Below are positions 12,601 to 24,680 of a stretch of 64,000 nt of DNA, piece by piece. The notes beneath the pieces are model-generated. The model was not told the DNA's origin, did no database searches, and saw only the letters and a list, made by a program, of their open reading frames with translations. The DNA is taken from assembly GCA_031763025.1 (NCBI GenBank), contig JASSKH010000032.1, positions 3,427,001 to 3,491,000 on the forward strand, written 5' to 3'. A program made the position numbers and the translations under genes. How positions within the stretch are numbered: the stretch's first letter is position 1; the number at the start of each line of letters is the position of its first letter. This DNA comes from Macrocystis pyrifera (Eukaryota; Sar; Phaeophyceae; Laminariales; Laminariaceae).

Positions 12601-15600
12601 CGCTTCGCGCTTGGTGCAAGCAATGTCTGCCTGGTCGGTGAGAACCCGACATGCTCCGTTCCGGTATTGTAGGGATGTAAGGGTCTATGGTCATACGACT
12701 ATGGCCATGCATGATATCAAGTTAATTTCTCCTATCGAGTACACACCCCCCCCGCCTATCCATCTGCGAGAAAGTCTGCGTCACAAGCAGCTCATAGTAA
12801 AATAAAACTCACCCATCTATGAGGCTAATCCAAGACGTCACCTTTCGCTTCGCGCTTGGAGCAAGCATTGTCTGCCTCGTCGGGGAAAACTCGACGTGCT
12901 CCGTCCCGGCATTGTAGGGATGCGAGGGTCTATGGTCATATGATACCGAGTACCTCCCCCCCCCCCCCCTCCCCTCTATTCTTCATCGTATGCTCGGACA
13001 ACCCGCCAATGCCTTTCGTTCTTGAACCGACTCTTAGGGCAATGAGGTCTACGGCGGTGATACTGCCGGCATATTCCTTCACCGAAGCTGCGACGACGCC
13101 ACCGTAAAAGGTGAGAAGTCGTGAGCGCACGAGGCAGCCCACCTGGAAGATGTCAGAGTCACAGGTGGTGGGGCGTACCACAAGGTAGCACGAAATCGTT
13201 CAATATCTTTCCCACGCTAAACTGTTGCTCGTTGTATATATTTATTGGTGGACGCTTTGCCAGCCAGGGTGTTGCGCGTTCTATCAGTAGACCTTGGCGT
13301 TGTAGAGGTAGGTCGAAATTGGCCCACATCAAGAGTTGTTCTTGGCGGAATGGATATATATCACAGTATATCTGTCTATAGGGACTTCGTGTGGCAGGAT
13401 ATTTTGCACTCAACTAAGTGTTCAAGTTGTGTCCATTTGTTGTGGATGGTGGACCGTGTAGTGGTATATGTTGTTGTCTCATCGCTATATGTTTGTACGA
13501 AGTAATACCAGTTATCACGCTGTCTCGACGAAAAAAACGACCGACTTTACTCAACATGAAAGTGGAAGCGATTATTTTACAGTCGTAAAAACGTTTCATA
13601 CATCTTGGGGCAGAGCGGTACGTGGCCACAAGACACCCACAAGACACATGGAAAACGACACAAAAAGAAGAGTTCATATCCATAGCCTCGATCCAGAAGA
13701 GGTCCGGTCCGCGTTGTCAATACGGGATAGCGCGTGAATACCATTGTTTTTAGCGTCGGCATGCGGGGGGGAGGGAAGGGCCGAACAAAAGAACGGTACA
13801 TATATCTGTGTTGGACTCCTCATGAAACTGGCTAAAAACAAACAAAATCCGCAATACAACATCATATCTAGAAGCACGTGCACCATTGTATGTACCATCA
13901 GTATTCGTAATTTTATTCTATTATCCTGATATATGGTACACAACACAGACCACAGCAACAAACGGTAGGCAGTCTTTCATCGCTTTCCCACAAGCCTCCC
14001 TAGAACATGGAGCAGGAACTGTAGATGCAAGTGGAAACCTGGCCGAAGGTTGTGAGCTACGAGGACGCAATGGGGTTGTCCGTGGGGTTTGACTGGAATG
14101 CTAGCAAGCGTGAGGAAAGAGAGGGAGGAAGGAGGAGGAAAACACCACAAGTACGAGTGATGTTTTTTCATGTTTGGCAAATTCATTCACCGGACACAGT
14201 CAAACGAGTATCGTCAGGCTCTCCGCGGCCTCTCTTTGGGACGTTGGGCAAGCGCCCTTGCTCACGCAAAAGAAAACACACGGCGTTTGTACCCGGCCAA
14301 ATCGGAATCGCGGCGGCCGAGCGAGAGATGTAACTCACACAACCACCACCACGCCCTACAAAATAAATTTTAAGAAACGTCAAGTTGCGCCGTGTGAAAT
14401 ATCCACTGTAAAATCAAATGTAAAAATGCTCGAAAAATCTGAAATTCAGAAGTTCTCGTTCAGCGGCAAGATTTTAACAAGTGCGTGGTTCAATATGAGG
14501 CTCAAACGAGGTACACCTCGGTCCACGTCGTGGAACACTGTTCTTCACGAACGCCACGGGCCCGCCCGATCCCCTAGCTTTTTGAGATGTGAGGCACCCG
14601 AGCTCGTCAAAGCTCCTCGGGAAGGCTAAAGTTGCTCTTTAATGCGAACGGCCACCCCTGAAATGGCATCTAACAAGTACATGTTTTGATTTCACAAATG
14701 TGCGATATGTCTCAAGAATATGCCGGTGTCGTTATGATCTCAGAACCTTACTCGATAACACTAAATATCGCTCCCGTACCAAGGCAACTACGTCCACGAC
14801 AACAGCGACGCTGGGATGGCGATGCTCGAGTCCTTCAGGGCTGATGTGTCGAACAACACGTTCGAGGGCAACAGGTACGGCGTCAGGCTCTCCGTGGGGT
14901 GCGGCAACAACGTCTTCTCCAACAACGTCATCAGCCGCTCTACCGAGTAAGCAACGTGTTCCGCCAGGTTCTTGCATGTTGGCCGCTTTGATCCATCTCT
15001 CCGTTATCCTGTCTGTGCAGGAGACATTAGGTGTCCCTTGGCCAACTTGGTCTGGGCATGTAAAATCAAGGGTGATGTTGTCCATCCCCCAACCCTGGGT
15101 TTGCCTGTGAATCTATTGTCTAGACATGTTCTCAGATCATATCGTTACGCCGCTCTTTCGACACGCTGCGTTTTGGGGACTGGCTCGTGCCTTAGCATCG
15201 CGGATGCTTGACCATGGTCTGCAGCAGCTTGTGGTTCTCTCCAGATTGGCCTTCCGCACTTTCTCAACAGGGGTCCATACCTCGAACTTGGGGTGCAGCA
15301 GTGGTAAAAAATTACATGGTAGTCAAACGTCAGATGACAAAGTTGAGGCTAAAATACAACCCCAAACTGAACGTTTGCGTTTGGCTAGCGAACAGCTACA
15401 CCCCCCCCCCCCCCACCCATGATCAATTACCGCCCACGAAATTGGACCAAGCTTTTTCATGGAGTTTATGGTGGCGTCGAGTGCAACAGTCGTAGGCAGT
15501 CCGAAACGACTCATGATGTGTTTTCGTGAACCAACAACCGCCAGCCAGCAACACGCAAGATGCGCATAATCGGCTACCATTCACGTTCTCGCCCCTGGGA

Positions 15601-16446
15601 CTGCTGTAGTATCCATATGGCAAATTGCGAAAATAATTTCACGAGGAAACCGTCGCTGGTTTCCTCGCGGATCGCTTGCAGCCATGAAGCCGATGTACCA
15701 GAGGCGAGTACAGAGAAGCAAAGCACGATCGCGCGAAAGGTACAGCAGTACACCACCAGGAAATATTACACTGGTGAGATTAAAGAAGGGAACAAATAGG
15801 ACAACGCCTGGAATGTTTATTGGCAAGCTTTTTGTGAATCCGAGAGAACACGGATCTTGTTGGCAAGCCACATACCACGTAGTCTGCTATCATTTCGCTA
15901 GCATCTTTTTACGAAACGCCTACTAGTACACCACTGCTGTACTGCTGTGTTGGTTGTATTCAATCGACGAGATATCGCCGAGATTTCTGCCGTGGCCTTA
16001 TGCTTAACACCCGTTCGGGTGGAGAGCGAATCGTGTATCGGTAGAGCTATCACACCGTACGGTGTATAGGCAGTGCTACTGTAGTTTCTTGGTCGAATGA
16101 CCTTTTGTTGTGAACACCTGCCCTCCTCAGGTTCAACACCTTCTCGTACACTGGGGCCGACAAGCCGGAGGTTGGTGATTCCGGACGGTCCCAGAATACC
16201 ATATTCCGGCACAATACCATCATCGGAGGAACGCAGAGCGTCAAGATCAAGGATGCGGACGGTACCCAGTTCATCGACAACACGTTCGAGAATGCTACAC
16301 AGATCCGCTTCGACGACGCCAAAGGAACCCTCATGTCGGGGAACGTCGGCCTCGACGACTCGGAGGTGCAGGTCGCCAATGACGCTTGTTTCGATGGGCG
16401 CTCTGACGAGAGCGTCGAGGTCGTAGACTTCAAGCCCGTCTGCTAG
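8672..16446 (+). CDS. MC5E: Mannuronan C-5-epimerase, secreted, 7 exons
   Basis: This enzyme family converts beta-D-mannuronate to alpha-L-guluronate in polymannuronan, setting alginate gel strength in the cell wall. Exons: 8672-9019, 9667-9780, 11097-11312, 11667-11948, 13038-13110, 14784-14946, 16131-16446. All introns are GT-AG and the phases agree throughout (0,0,0,0,1,2), giving 503 residues and a TAG stop. Residues 1-22 form a signal peptide with likely cleavage after TVAA. The rest is a right-handed beta-helix of AlgG type. YGFDPHDDS at residues 282-290 is the conserved catalytic block (Asp285 and His287 by family analogy), and NGYHGIIASKRC at 303-314 is another conserved block. No WSC or other accessory domain is present. 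An in-frame ATG two codons downstream is an alternative start. Introns hold a MITE, a poly(C) tract and retroposon copies, but the coding sequence is intact. Confidence 0.95.
9602..9643. repeat. Poly(C) tract next to an intron acceptor
   Basis: 42 uninterrupted C residues in epimerase intron 1, ending about 23 bases before the acceptor AG at 9665-9666. The tract occupies the place of the polypyrimidine tract, made of C rather than U. Confidence 0.9.
10209..10268. repeat. 30-bp tandem duplication in epimerase intron 2
   Basis: Two 30-bp units that differ at about two positions, each ending AGTCGAAAATCAACGTGTC. Confidence 0.8.
10502..10602. mobile_element. TA-flanked MITE, copy 2 (epimerase intron 2)
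   Basis: CTACGGGGGACCATAGTAA at the left and TTTACTATGATCCCCCGTAA at the right, with TA on both sides. The internal part is more diverged than in other copies. Confidence 0.8.
12340..12752 (-). mobile_element. Poly(G)-headed retroposon copy (epimerase intron 4)
   Basis: Read on the minus strand the unit goes from a short G-run near 12752 through the blocks TATCATGCATGGCC, GACCATAGACCC, CATCCCTACAAT and GCTTGTGAGGCGGA, towards the CTTGTGCAGAGTAGAG block near 12355. It matches the full-length copies at 55730-56185 and 31953-32394 but lacks the terminal poly(A). Confidence 0.75.
12753..12976 (-). mobile_element. Second, shortened poly(G)-headed retroposon copy
   Basis: It abuts the previous copy in the same orientation. 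From a C-run on the plus strand at about 12957-12976 (G-run on the element strand) it keeps the 5' half of the element and diverges strongly before 12790. Confidence 0.65.
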
Positions 16447-17364
16447 CCCAAGCAGCGCGTTCGTCAACTGTACGTTTAACGCAGACTCTACCCCATGTTC
16501 CTTCTGTCAACGAGAATGCCTGTCCGTTTTACATCATTTAGTGATTCGTCCTGCACATGGATTCGCTTGGAAATCTCGAATGTGCTGATGTAGATGGATC
16601 TTCTGCTTGAAAAATTAGCGACTGGGTACTGGCGTCCGCGACCAACGCACGCGCCTCGGCGCGGCATGCCTGATGTATTACCCCGATCGCTCTTGCGATA
16701 CTAGGTTTATAGCGCGTACTACCGTAGATTGAGCGCCATCCGAGGAGAGTGTCGGGCGGACGTTGACCCGTGTCCCTTGTATAGGTATCCAGTTTTGCCC
16801 AGTCATCACGGAGCGTACACCACGCACGATGCTGACAGCGCTTGTTTCAATTGGTGGCACACATCGATATCATACCGTTGGTAGGGGCTGACGCCTATGT
16901 CTGTACGAGGAGAACGGATAATGTCCGGGATCAGGCCCTCGAATAAGATAGTCGCGGAGGATTAAATGGGTGACGCAAGGCTGTAATTTTACTGTACCTG
17001 GTGGCAATATTTTACGTGGACACATTGGTTACTGTCTTGAGACTCCTCAAGAAGGGCATTCGGCAGGGCAAACCGGTTTGGGCGATCCAAACCCTGAAAC
17101 TCTATTTTTCAAGACCGCATACTAGGTGGTATACTGTAGTTACAAAGAGGTGTTCACATTTTGAACAGTTTTGCTTGGTTTATCAAGGGAGAACAGGCGA
17201 AGATCCAGCGATGGGAGGTGCCCGTAGAGGGTAATTTTTCGGTCTAATCACCTGGAAACACGCACCCAGTAGATAGCTTTTGTTCGCGTGCTTCTTTGGC
17301 AGTTACGACTTACCACGCCGGGTTGGAGAGCCTAGCGGTGCTTGAAGCGTGTGACGATACAACA
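16447..17364. other. 3' flank of the epimerase gene, no supported gene
   Basis: Only short overlapping frames. The 3' UTR and polyadenylation site of the epimerase should lie in the first few hundred bases, but no signal could be assigned with confidence. Confidence 0.4.
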
Positions 17365-17693
17365 GGACTGAAGGAATGCACGAACTTTTCAACATCGTAA
17401 AATCATTGTTTGGGTGCGAACATTTATGAAGTTCAACATACTACTACTGTAAGGGCTTTTACTGAAGCCATTATCCCCCGGTGTGTTTACTCCGGGGTGT
17501 GACATACGGTGCTATAGTGAATGTTTCAGGACTGAAGGAATGTACGAACTTTTCAACATCGTAAAATCATTGTTTGGGTGCGAACATTTATGAAGTTCAA
17601 CATGCTACTACTGTAAGGGCTTTTACTGAAGCCATTATCCCCCGGTGTGTTTACTCCGGGGGTGTGACATACGGTGCTATAGTGAATGTTTCG
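17365..17693. repeat. 164-bp tandem duplication
   Basis: Two units (17365-17528 and 17529-17693) start GGACTGAAGGAATG and are almost identical, with single-base differences. Near identity implies a recent duplication. Each unit contains a short inverted motif CCCCCGGTG/TACTCCGGGG. Confidence 0.9.
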
Positions 17694-18662
17694 GGATTTT
17701 ATTCAGCTTATCGCTGCTCTAGGGGGGGAGTGATAACAGTGGTTGTAAAGGATTTAGCGGCCCCACTCCAAGCAGGAAGAAGTGCGATCGCACTCAACGG
17801 TTGGAGGTTTGGATGCCACACTCGGCAAAGGCGGCAAGACGTGTAGTGGTTATAGTTTTTGTTGCCAAGCTGCACTTAGTTTGTTGTGCCCTGGCAGCGG
17901 ATGCCGTGCCTCGCTCGTCGACGGTCTCTGCTGTGGGAAACTTGGTGGCAGACGTCTGCGCTGCCTTGTGTCGGTGAGCCGTGCAGTAGGGGTCTTCGCA
18001 GCAACAGGAGGCACATGTAGGTAGGTTTTTCCTTGAAAAAACGTCATCGAGCCTTGAGCACTTGTAGCAGGAGTCACTGGCGCCGCTCAAGAATTTTTCC
18101 CACCACCTCAATTTTGCTGGTCTCCATAGCATGCTGTGGTACGCTCGCACACCCGTGTGTTCGACGTGCTTGCTCTCGTCACGGTATCACCCAGAGGCGA
18201 TATCTCGGAGGTGCCATGCCGATCGTGCGGCATGACCCCGCAGGGGGGGTGGTATATAACGTAACCTGTTGATACATCAACTACCTTTTCAACACACACC
18301 CGAGTTGTTCACTCCAGCGGTGTGGTCTACAACGTGAAGCGTGATATACACCGCTGTTGCAGTTGCTGTAACGAGCACCAGGTATGATATGTATGTGTAC
18401 TTCGGGGCGAAATCGTTTGCGTTTGTCCCACAGGCGGATTGATGGGTGCGCCCTGCCACACGGTAAGGAGCTCACTTTCAAGTCTCTTATGTCTTCTCGA
18501 AAAGCTTTCGTCATTGTCGTTTTGTGGTTCGTAGGAGAGAAAAGCTTCTCCCCATCGGCGAGATACCTGTATCGCAGCTTCCTACAACCTTTTGAGTATA
18601 CGACCACCCCATCTTACCGGCTCTCTCCCTAGCGTGAGACCGGCCGGGTCTTGACTACTCTA
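17694..18662. other. Intergenic stretch, no supported gene
   Basis: Short frames on both strands overlap each other, and none has recognisable motifs. Confidence 0.4.
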
Positions 18663-18767
18663 TTACGGGGGTCCATAGTTAACGGGACCAAATATTGTTA
18701 GTAAAAATACGTAAATATATAGGTTTTTATGTATGCCATAGGTCCTGTTAACTATAGACCCCCGTAC
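18663..18767. mobile_element. TA-flanked MITE, copy 3
   Basis: TTACGGGGGTCCATAGTTAA at the left and TTAACTATAGACCCCCGTAC at the right, with TA on each side. This copy is close to the family consensus. Confidence 0.85.
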
Positions 18768-18939
18768 TAGTACGGCCTATAGCTGTCTCGGACGACTACA
18801 GTAAGCCTCCGAATGGTACGGTACCATTCGACTCATCCGACCAAACAAGAGCAAAAAACTATATTGAAAAGATTTTTCAAGTTTAGAAACTTGCAGTGAG
18901 CCCTCGTACTCAGCAAGGAACGCCATCCTTTGCCACGCC

Positions 18940-19140
18940 ATAGGATGCCGTGGTGATGCCACGGTATGCCATGGGTGGCACCATGGGCATGCCACGGCAT
19001 GCCCGCGAAAAGGTCGAATAGTGTCGAACCCTGGGGTCGAGCTCACTCGTGAGCTTCTCAAGAGCCGAATCCAGGGTTCTACACTATTTGACTTTCCAGT
19101 GGGCATGCCGTGGCATTACCATGGTATCTCCTATGCTAAT
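18940..19140. repeat. Large imperfect palindrome
   Basis: Outer arms GGGCATGCCACGGCATGCCC (left) and GGGCATGCCGTGGCAT (right), and middle arms GTCGAATAGTGTCGAACCC and GGGTTCTACACTATTTGAC, surround a centre containing GCTCAC-TC-GTGAGC. The whole could extrude as a cruciform or form a long RNA hairpin. The arms have mismatches and lie in the same order at both ends. Confidence 0.7.
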
Positions 19141-19182
19141 CTCGCCCCTTCCTCGTCCTCGGTCGATCCGACCTGCGGTGTT

Positions 19183-19410
19183 TGTAGAGAGTCCAAGCCT
19201 GGATACCCTGCCCACCACATGGTGATGAGATTCGTTACAGTCGTTGGATTAGAGGACAGAGGAGAGCGAGAGAGCGGAGTGCTCCACCTCTCCTCATGAA
19301 CCCACGGGAAAGTTCCTGATATATCCTGCGAAGATATACGCAGCTCTCTACAATTTGAAACAGTCGCGATTGGAAAGATCCAAACGGATACCCCCCCTGG
19401 CTCTTCACGG
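19183..19410 (-). repeat. 3' LTR-like direct repeat of the copia relic
   Basis: Shares ordered blocks with 21893-22125: AAGCCTGGAT, GACAGAGGAG, GCGGAGTGCTC, ATATACGCA and CTCTACAATTTG. The divergence between the pair indicates an old insertion. Confidence 0.65.
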
Positions 19411-21892
19411 CAGTGACGATACCGAAGAGACATTCAAGACATGCTGGAACCTGAGAACAGCCAACGACGGTCCCGCAGGAAGAAACCCGGCCACCAGGTC
19501 AAAACACCCCCGTAAACCACAAATAACCGTTCCAACCGAAACAACAGCCGCAATCCGAACCATGACCATGGCGAGAGAATTTACGGCCATGTGATGCCCT
19601 GAACGTAGCGCAGGGTGGCAACCCCTACATAACATTCCTCGTATCACTCAAACTTGGTACTCATCGTATGATGCGTGTACCCCCATACTCACCCTCTAAA
19701 CCGTTGGCTGTGGCCACGGGTCCACCCCGTTATGTCAGGGGGAACCGTCCCCAGCTGCCGAGCTCGTTTGCTGTCCTCCCCAACAGGACCGTTCGAGCAT
19801 CCACACGGTTCCCGTGGCCGGTATCGGAGGCTGATGCTGCACCCGGGCTGCTTTAAGCCCTCCCTGCCGGGACCGAGGAAGCGTCCACGCCCCCCCCCTG
19901 AGACGAACCCATCGTCTCGGCTGCTCCGCCCCTCCCTATCGGGGCCGAGGAGGTGTCAACCGGATCCCCTTGGGACGAATCCAGAGTCTCGGCTGTCCCG
20001 TCTCCGCCCTCGCTGGCGGCAGGTGTCTGCTGTGCGCGCTCCTGCGGAAACGCGTCCAAACCCAACCTTCACCTCACGTCGAGGTGGTTCAAATGAGTCA
20101 GACCGTCATCCAGCTCATCCACCACCCGTCCACCACCTCGACTCGGCGTGTTCACATCGTCAGTCTCGGACCCTCCGTCGTCCGAAGACAGGAAGTCAAT
20201 CGCCTGGGCAGGTACAGGTGGTGCAGGCGACACAAGTTTCTAGATGATATTTCGCGTGATTGGCACAGTGCGTTGCCTCTTCAGTACTCGTACTGAGCCT
20301 CGGGGGTAGTTGGGTGCAGGGCCAAGCTGCAAACACTCTCGTGCTTCCGCCTGTGACTTGCTTTTCCACTTCTCCTTGTTGTAGCCAGACGTGAGGAAAG
20401 TAACAGTTCTACCGGGGTGGGGGGGGGGGGGGCTACCATGCCACATCTCATGCGGCCACTTGTTGTTTGAGTTGGCTGTCGTTGCAGTGCGGTTCAATGC
20501 ATCACACGTTCAGTGGAATTCTAGTGGCCGACACGGATGCAGTGGGCGGGAGTTGCGCGCCGGGATAAAACTCAAACGCCTGGGTTCGACCCGCCAGAGT
20601 GACCTACTGAATTAAACCTGGCGCTCGCTCCGCGACCCGATTTAATCGGGGACTATCGACCGTCGGGAGTTCCTGCTTGATACCTCATGATCTAGAAAGG
20701 TCTCCAACGTCCCCCCCGGAATTCACCACCCCCAGCAGATCGGACGATTGCCACCTTGGAAGGAACATCGTCTGCACGAGAATCCACGAGGAATTGCTCG
20801 AACAATGCCCACGAGTACAGTGAACAAATCGTCACGCACAATGAAAGTATACCGCTTCCTCCCAAGAGGCTCTATCACCTCAGGTGGACTCAATCAAATC
20901 CACAACAACCCCCCCGGGCTTCATATCTGCTCGTGTGTGCGTGGACTTCTCAAATCCCTTGCGAAGACCCTTCGCCATGGAGCACCTCACGCACTCCATC
21001 ACCTCTCCCTCGAGGACGATTCCTTGCTGTTTAGTGGTCTAGCGAGGTAGGGCCTCGCGAGAGTGTCCAGCAGCACAATGAATGGAAGTCGGTAATGTTA
21101 ATCACAGACGTATTGGGCAATTGCCCCGGAGCGAGTACAGCAGAGGCATTTTTCCTACTACTGCGGTCGACCCAGTAACCGTGAAAGCTACAAAAGGTCC
21201 CACTCAACGGAACACGATCGAATGATTTGGCCTGAGTCTGACCACAAAGCCCCTGGGGTGAAAGTGTGACTGTTTTTCAATATATTCGGCAGGGAGAACA
21301 GGTGGTAGCGGAGGTCTGACACGTGCGCAACGTTAGTTTATCAGCACTTGCACTATACCGTTTCCGGACCAAAGGACAACGTTTATGTCACTGTATTCTT
21401 CGATCGATCGGAGTGGATCCATCAAGGATGCGCAGTTTGAGGTTGCCTTCTCGACAAATGAACATGCAGTCTACTGACGGCGTCGTGTGCGTCCACGCAC
21501 CCCCATCGCAGATCTAGGCCTCGTCACCAACTTGCCAAGCCGACTCCCCTTCCCCCGACCGATCGCTGCACTCGTCTGTCTCTTCGACCTTGAAAGCCGA
21601 GACCTGGACCGTACCTTCTTCTCGGTCGTCGTCCTTTGCCCCAACCTCGCTCGCCACCACCATAGCATCCTCCTCCTTCGACCTGGGGCTCCGATTGACC
21701 GTTTTCCCATATGAATTCGACCACCATGCCCCTTATGGCGTACATCGTCGATGTCTTCTTTTGGTCCAACACCAGCTGAACCTCGCGCCGAACTTCGTGA
21801 AGTTCACCCGACGAATCGTGCTCTACGTGAGTCGACCTCTCCGAAGACAGCCTTGGCTTCTAGTAACAGACCTCAAACGTTCAAGACACTAG

Positions 21893-22125
21893 TGTGTTCG
21901 TAGAGCTCAAGCCTGGATGCCCTGATTACCATGTGGTCTGATGAGGTTCTTCATGGTTGTTGTACTAGGAGACAGAGGAGGGCAGAGATAGTGCGGAGTG
22001 CTCGAACTCTTCCCATGAACACACGGAAAAATTCATAAGAACGCTTGCACAGATATACGCAACCCTCTACAATTTGCAACCGTCGCTGCTGGAACGGTCC
22101 AGACGCACACCCTGGGGAGCAGCCC
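21893..22125 (-). repeat. 5' LTR-like direct repeat of the copia relic
   Basis: Partner of the repeat at 19183-19410 in the same orientation, about 2.7 kb away. Precise LTR ends cannot be set because of divergence. Confidence 0.65.
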
Positions 22126-22740
22126 GTCTTGGAAGCCGCGTTTATTTTTCATGGCCTGCTCCTGCCTCCGAGAACGCTCCGCCTCTGTTCGTGGCCGCGT
22201 AGTTTAAGCTGAAACGCGCAACCCGTGGTGGCTTATCTCGTCCTCGTCCTCCCCTTCCTCCTCGTCCTCCTCCTCCTCCCCCTCCATGTCCTCCTCCTCT
22301 TTGTCCTCCTCCTCCTCCTCCTCCTCCTCGTCCTCCTCCTCCCCGTCCACGTCCTCCTCGTCCTCCCCCTCCTCCTTCTGATCGTCTTCGTCTTCCTCCT
22401 CCTACCGCTCTCTCTCCCCCTGCTGCAGGTACTCCGAGTGCGACGATGGAGGCAGCGGTGTTGGGGGCGGCGGTGGCGGCGGTTTTCTTGCGTTCACCGC
22501 TTCTGCTCCCCTCCTCTTCTGTGACCACCGACTGCAGCTGTTGCTGCTGCTGCGACGGTGGTGGCGGCGGCGGAGATAGTGGCGGTTTCGGGGGAGGTGT
22601 CGATGGCGGAGGTGGTTTTCGATTGCTGCTGCTGCTGCTGCTGCTGCTGCACGGTCTCGGGGGGCGTTGCACTGGCGACGTGGCTGTGAGAGAAAGCATC
22701 TTTTACGACAGCCGGCACATTTCACCCCCGCCGAATAGTC
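22126..22740. repeat. Compositionally biased tract (CTC/CCT, then CTG)n
   Basis: 22220-22430 is almost pure pyrimidine on the plus strand, dominated by CCT/CTC triplets. 22624-22650 is nine CTG/GCT triplets. On the minus strand the tract reads as an acidic Glu/Asp-rich tail, a Gly/Arg-rich segment or an Arg-rich segment depending on frame. A minus-strand frame of 185 codons (22699-22142) is open, with a poly-Ser/poly-Gln and then RGG-rich composition. It could be a real gene but is not supported beyond openness. Confidence 0.5.
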
Positions 22741-23432
22741 ACGTGCCCCCGCTGACGCATTCCACCCCCCTGGTCGTGCCTCGATCCGCTTTCCGTAGCG
22801 GTTTCTTGAACCGCCTCCGGCACTAGCCCGCCATTTTCAAGGGGATATTGGCTGCCCTTCCACACTCGGGGCTCCCTTCGCCTCACCTCGCAAGCCAGCT
22901 CAGGTTTGGGAATCTTACCGTCCCAGATCCGCGACCGCACAAGGTGGGACGCAGCGCCCTCCTCTATGAGTGATACCAATCGCGCAACGCTGAGCGTGGT
23001 CACGGGAAGCCCCTTGCTTGGATATACATAACCTCAGGAAGGAAAACGATCGGGGGCTCCCCTGGGTAAGAGTAGTGGTTATCAACACAGTTTTACAATG
23101 ACGGTTATCCTAAGAATACCACGAACACCACTCGCAATACTGCTTCATGGACTACCCTCGCGCTACGTACGGCTGGGCTACCATTGGGATGCCCATCAAC
23201 CGTCCATGGGCTAAGACTCTTGGGATTGGCATACAAAGCTTGCGGTGGTACTCGCCGTAAGATGAAGAGACATTGCAAGCATGAAAAAAAGAGAAATTCC
23301 CAAAGCTGACGGCATTCACATCTCTCCTGTACGTTTCCTTCCACACATGGAGCGCGAGCGAAGTTGAATGTGGTGAACGAAGACCTTTACGCTCTATAAT
23401 CATATTGGTATGCTTTTGCCTACGAAAACAAT

Positions 23433-24060
23433 ATGGCTTCCCTTCAGGTGCTCCATCGCCCAGACAAGACTACAGTAGCACCAGTGGAGATGGGCAGCAA
23501 TACTTACAGGAGGAGCTGGACACCAGGTGCGCCTAGGTCACGGACGATTTCATCGCCTCAACCAAGGGACCGTTGGTCAACCTCAGCACGAAGCACGGCC
23601 ATCATCCAAACGAATCGTTCACGGAGGGGACTCTCGCTCGCCCTGAGCTCACGAAGATGGCCGAAAACCCATATAGTATCCCATTGCAGGTCCCAAGATA
23701 CTAGCGCCCAAGAAAGTTTGCCGCGCAGAATACAAGAAGGATATCAAACGCACGGTGCACCAAAACCTCATCTTCGACATCGGCCGGATAGATGTAAAGC
23801 ACACTATGCGCAAACCTGCATCTTGGTCACCTGCCACGTAACAAAGGAGCAAAGAAGGGCATCGCTGGGCGTGCCTTCACCCTGACAGCCGAGACATCAA
23901 CATCCTATGCGATTGTGGCAAGCAGGGGCATGTCTCGCTTAACCGAGGGCGGGCAGGACCCCAGGGCGCAGCTGGACGGAAGAGGTTTTTACACACGACC
24001 ACCGCTCACGGCGATGCGAACTCTGGCGAGCAGGGGGCACCACGCCCGTCAATGAACGAT
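23433..24060 (+). pseudogene. Gag-like retroelement remnant, copy 1
   Basis: Plus-strand frames with interruptions. Parts match a minus-strand copy at 36545-35853. Shared elements are a QEELD-type stretch, the block STKHGHHPN/D, and KKDIKRTVHQ...IDVKH versus SKDIKRMVHR...IDVKH. Near 23895-23945 the frame reads ILCDCGKQGHVSLN, like a gag zinc knuckle (CxxCGKxGH) with the last Cys lost. It is likely a decayed gag-type protein. Family assignment is inference. Confidence 0.45.
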
Positions 24061-24129
24061 AGTGCTCGCAACGCTGGCAGATACATGCCGATCACACGAC
24101 GGCTTAGTACTCGAGCACACAAGTCACAG

Positions 24130-24680
24130 CATGCGGGAACCGCGAAAACAAAACTGGTTAACGTTGCTGCTGATAATGGTTCAATAAACGGGGTGGTTCA
24201 AGAGATCTCAGAAATAGGAAGCTTCTTGTTAGGAAGTACACAGCAGGTTTGTGCCTACGAAATACAGTCTCAACGCTAAACTGCCATTTTTTTTAGTAGC
24301 GGGCCTTCAAGGCCACGCTGGCATCGAAGCGTCTGCCGGTCCTCGGGGTTTCCGGTTGCTCTAGTCAACATCGCTACTTTTACAAGCTGCGGTTAGAGCT
24401 TCGGCTGGTTCTACGAAATACAACGGTTGAAGAGATCGCAGAGCAATAGGAAACGTCTAGATGAGAAGCACAGCTGGTGTATGCCTACGAAGTACGGAAT
24501 TGGGGCCTCAACGCCAAACTGGCACTTTTTAATTGCGGGCCTTCAAGGTAACGCTTGCATCCAGGCGTCCGCGGGTCGCCGGGTTTCCGGTGACACTAAT
24601 CTCTAGATGTTTAAACGGAACAGAAAAAAACGTCACTATTTTAACACGCTGCGTTTAGAACTTGGGCTGGTTCATTCCTA
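24130..24680. repeat. About 240-bp tandem repeat, 2 to 2.5 diverged units
   Basis: The blocks GTGCCTACGAAATAC, CTCAACGCTAAACTG and CGGGCCTTCAAGG at about 24249-24315 recur in the same order at about 24479-24550. The start of a third unit (ACACGCTGCGTTTAGAACTT) is at about 24643. Confidence 0.65.

Larger units (their letters stand above)
19183..22125 (-). mobile_element. Degenerate Ty1/copia LTR retrotransposon
   Basis: Direct repeats of about 225 bp at both ends (19183-19410 and 21893-22125) look like LTRs. Between them the minus strand holds broken pol. Near 21030-20860 the integrase start is seen (KPGGLLWI followed by KRYTFIVRDDL). Near 20660-20440 are TVDSP-like and LNRTATTANSNNK-PHEMWHG blocks. 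Near 20410-20240 is the integrase C-terminal block CLQLGPAPNYPRGSVRVL. A linker of repeated TxDSSQGD-type peptides (DNA repeat of about 70-72 bp at 19861-20060) follows. These are in the order of copia integrases. Stops and frame changes are frequent. Almost no room is left for reverse transcriptase and RNase H, so that part is deleted. Confidence 0.75.

Noticed and set aside
22142..22699. 185-codon minus-strand frame with poly-Ser, poly-Gln and RGG-like segments
   Set aside because: The underlying DNA is triplet-repeat and pyrimidine tract, open in several frames. No non-repetitive domain supports coding.
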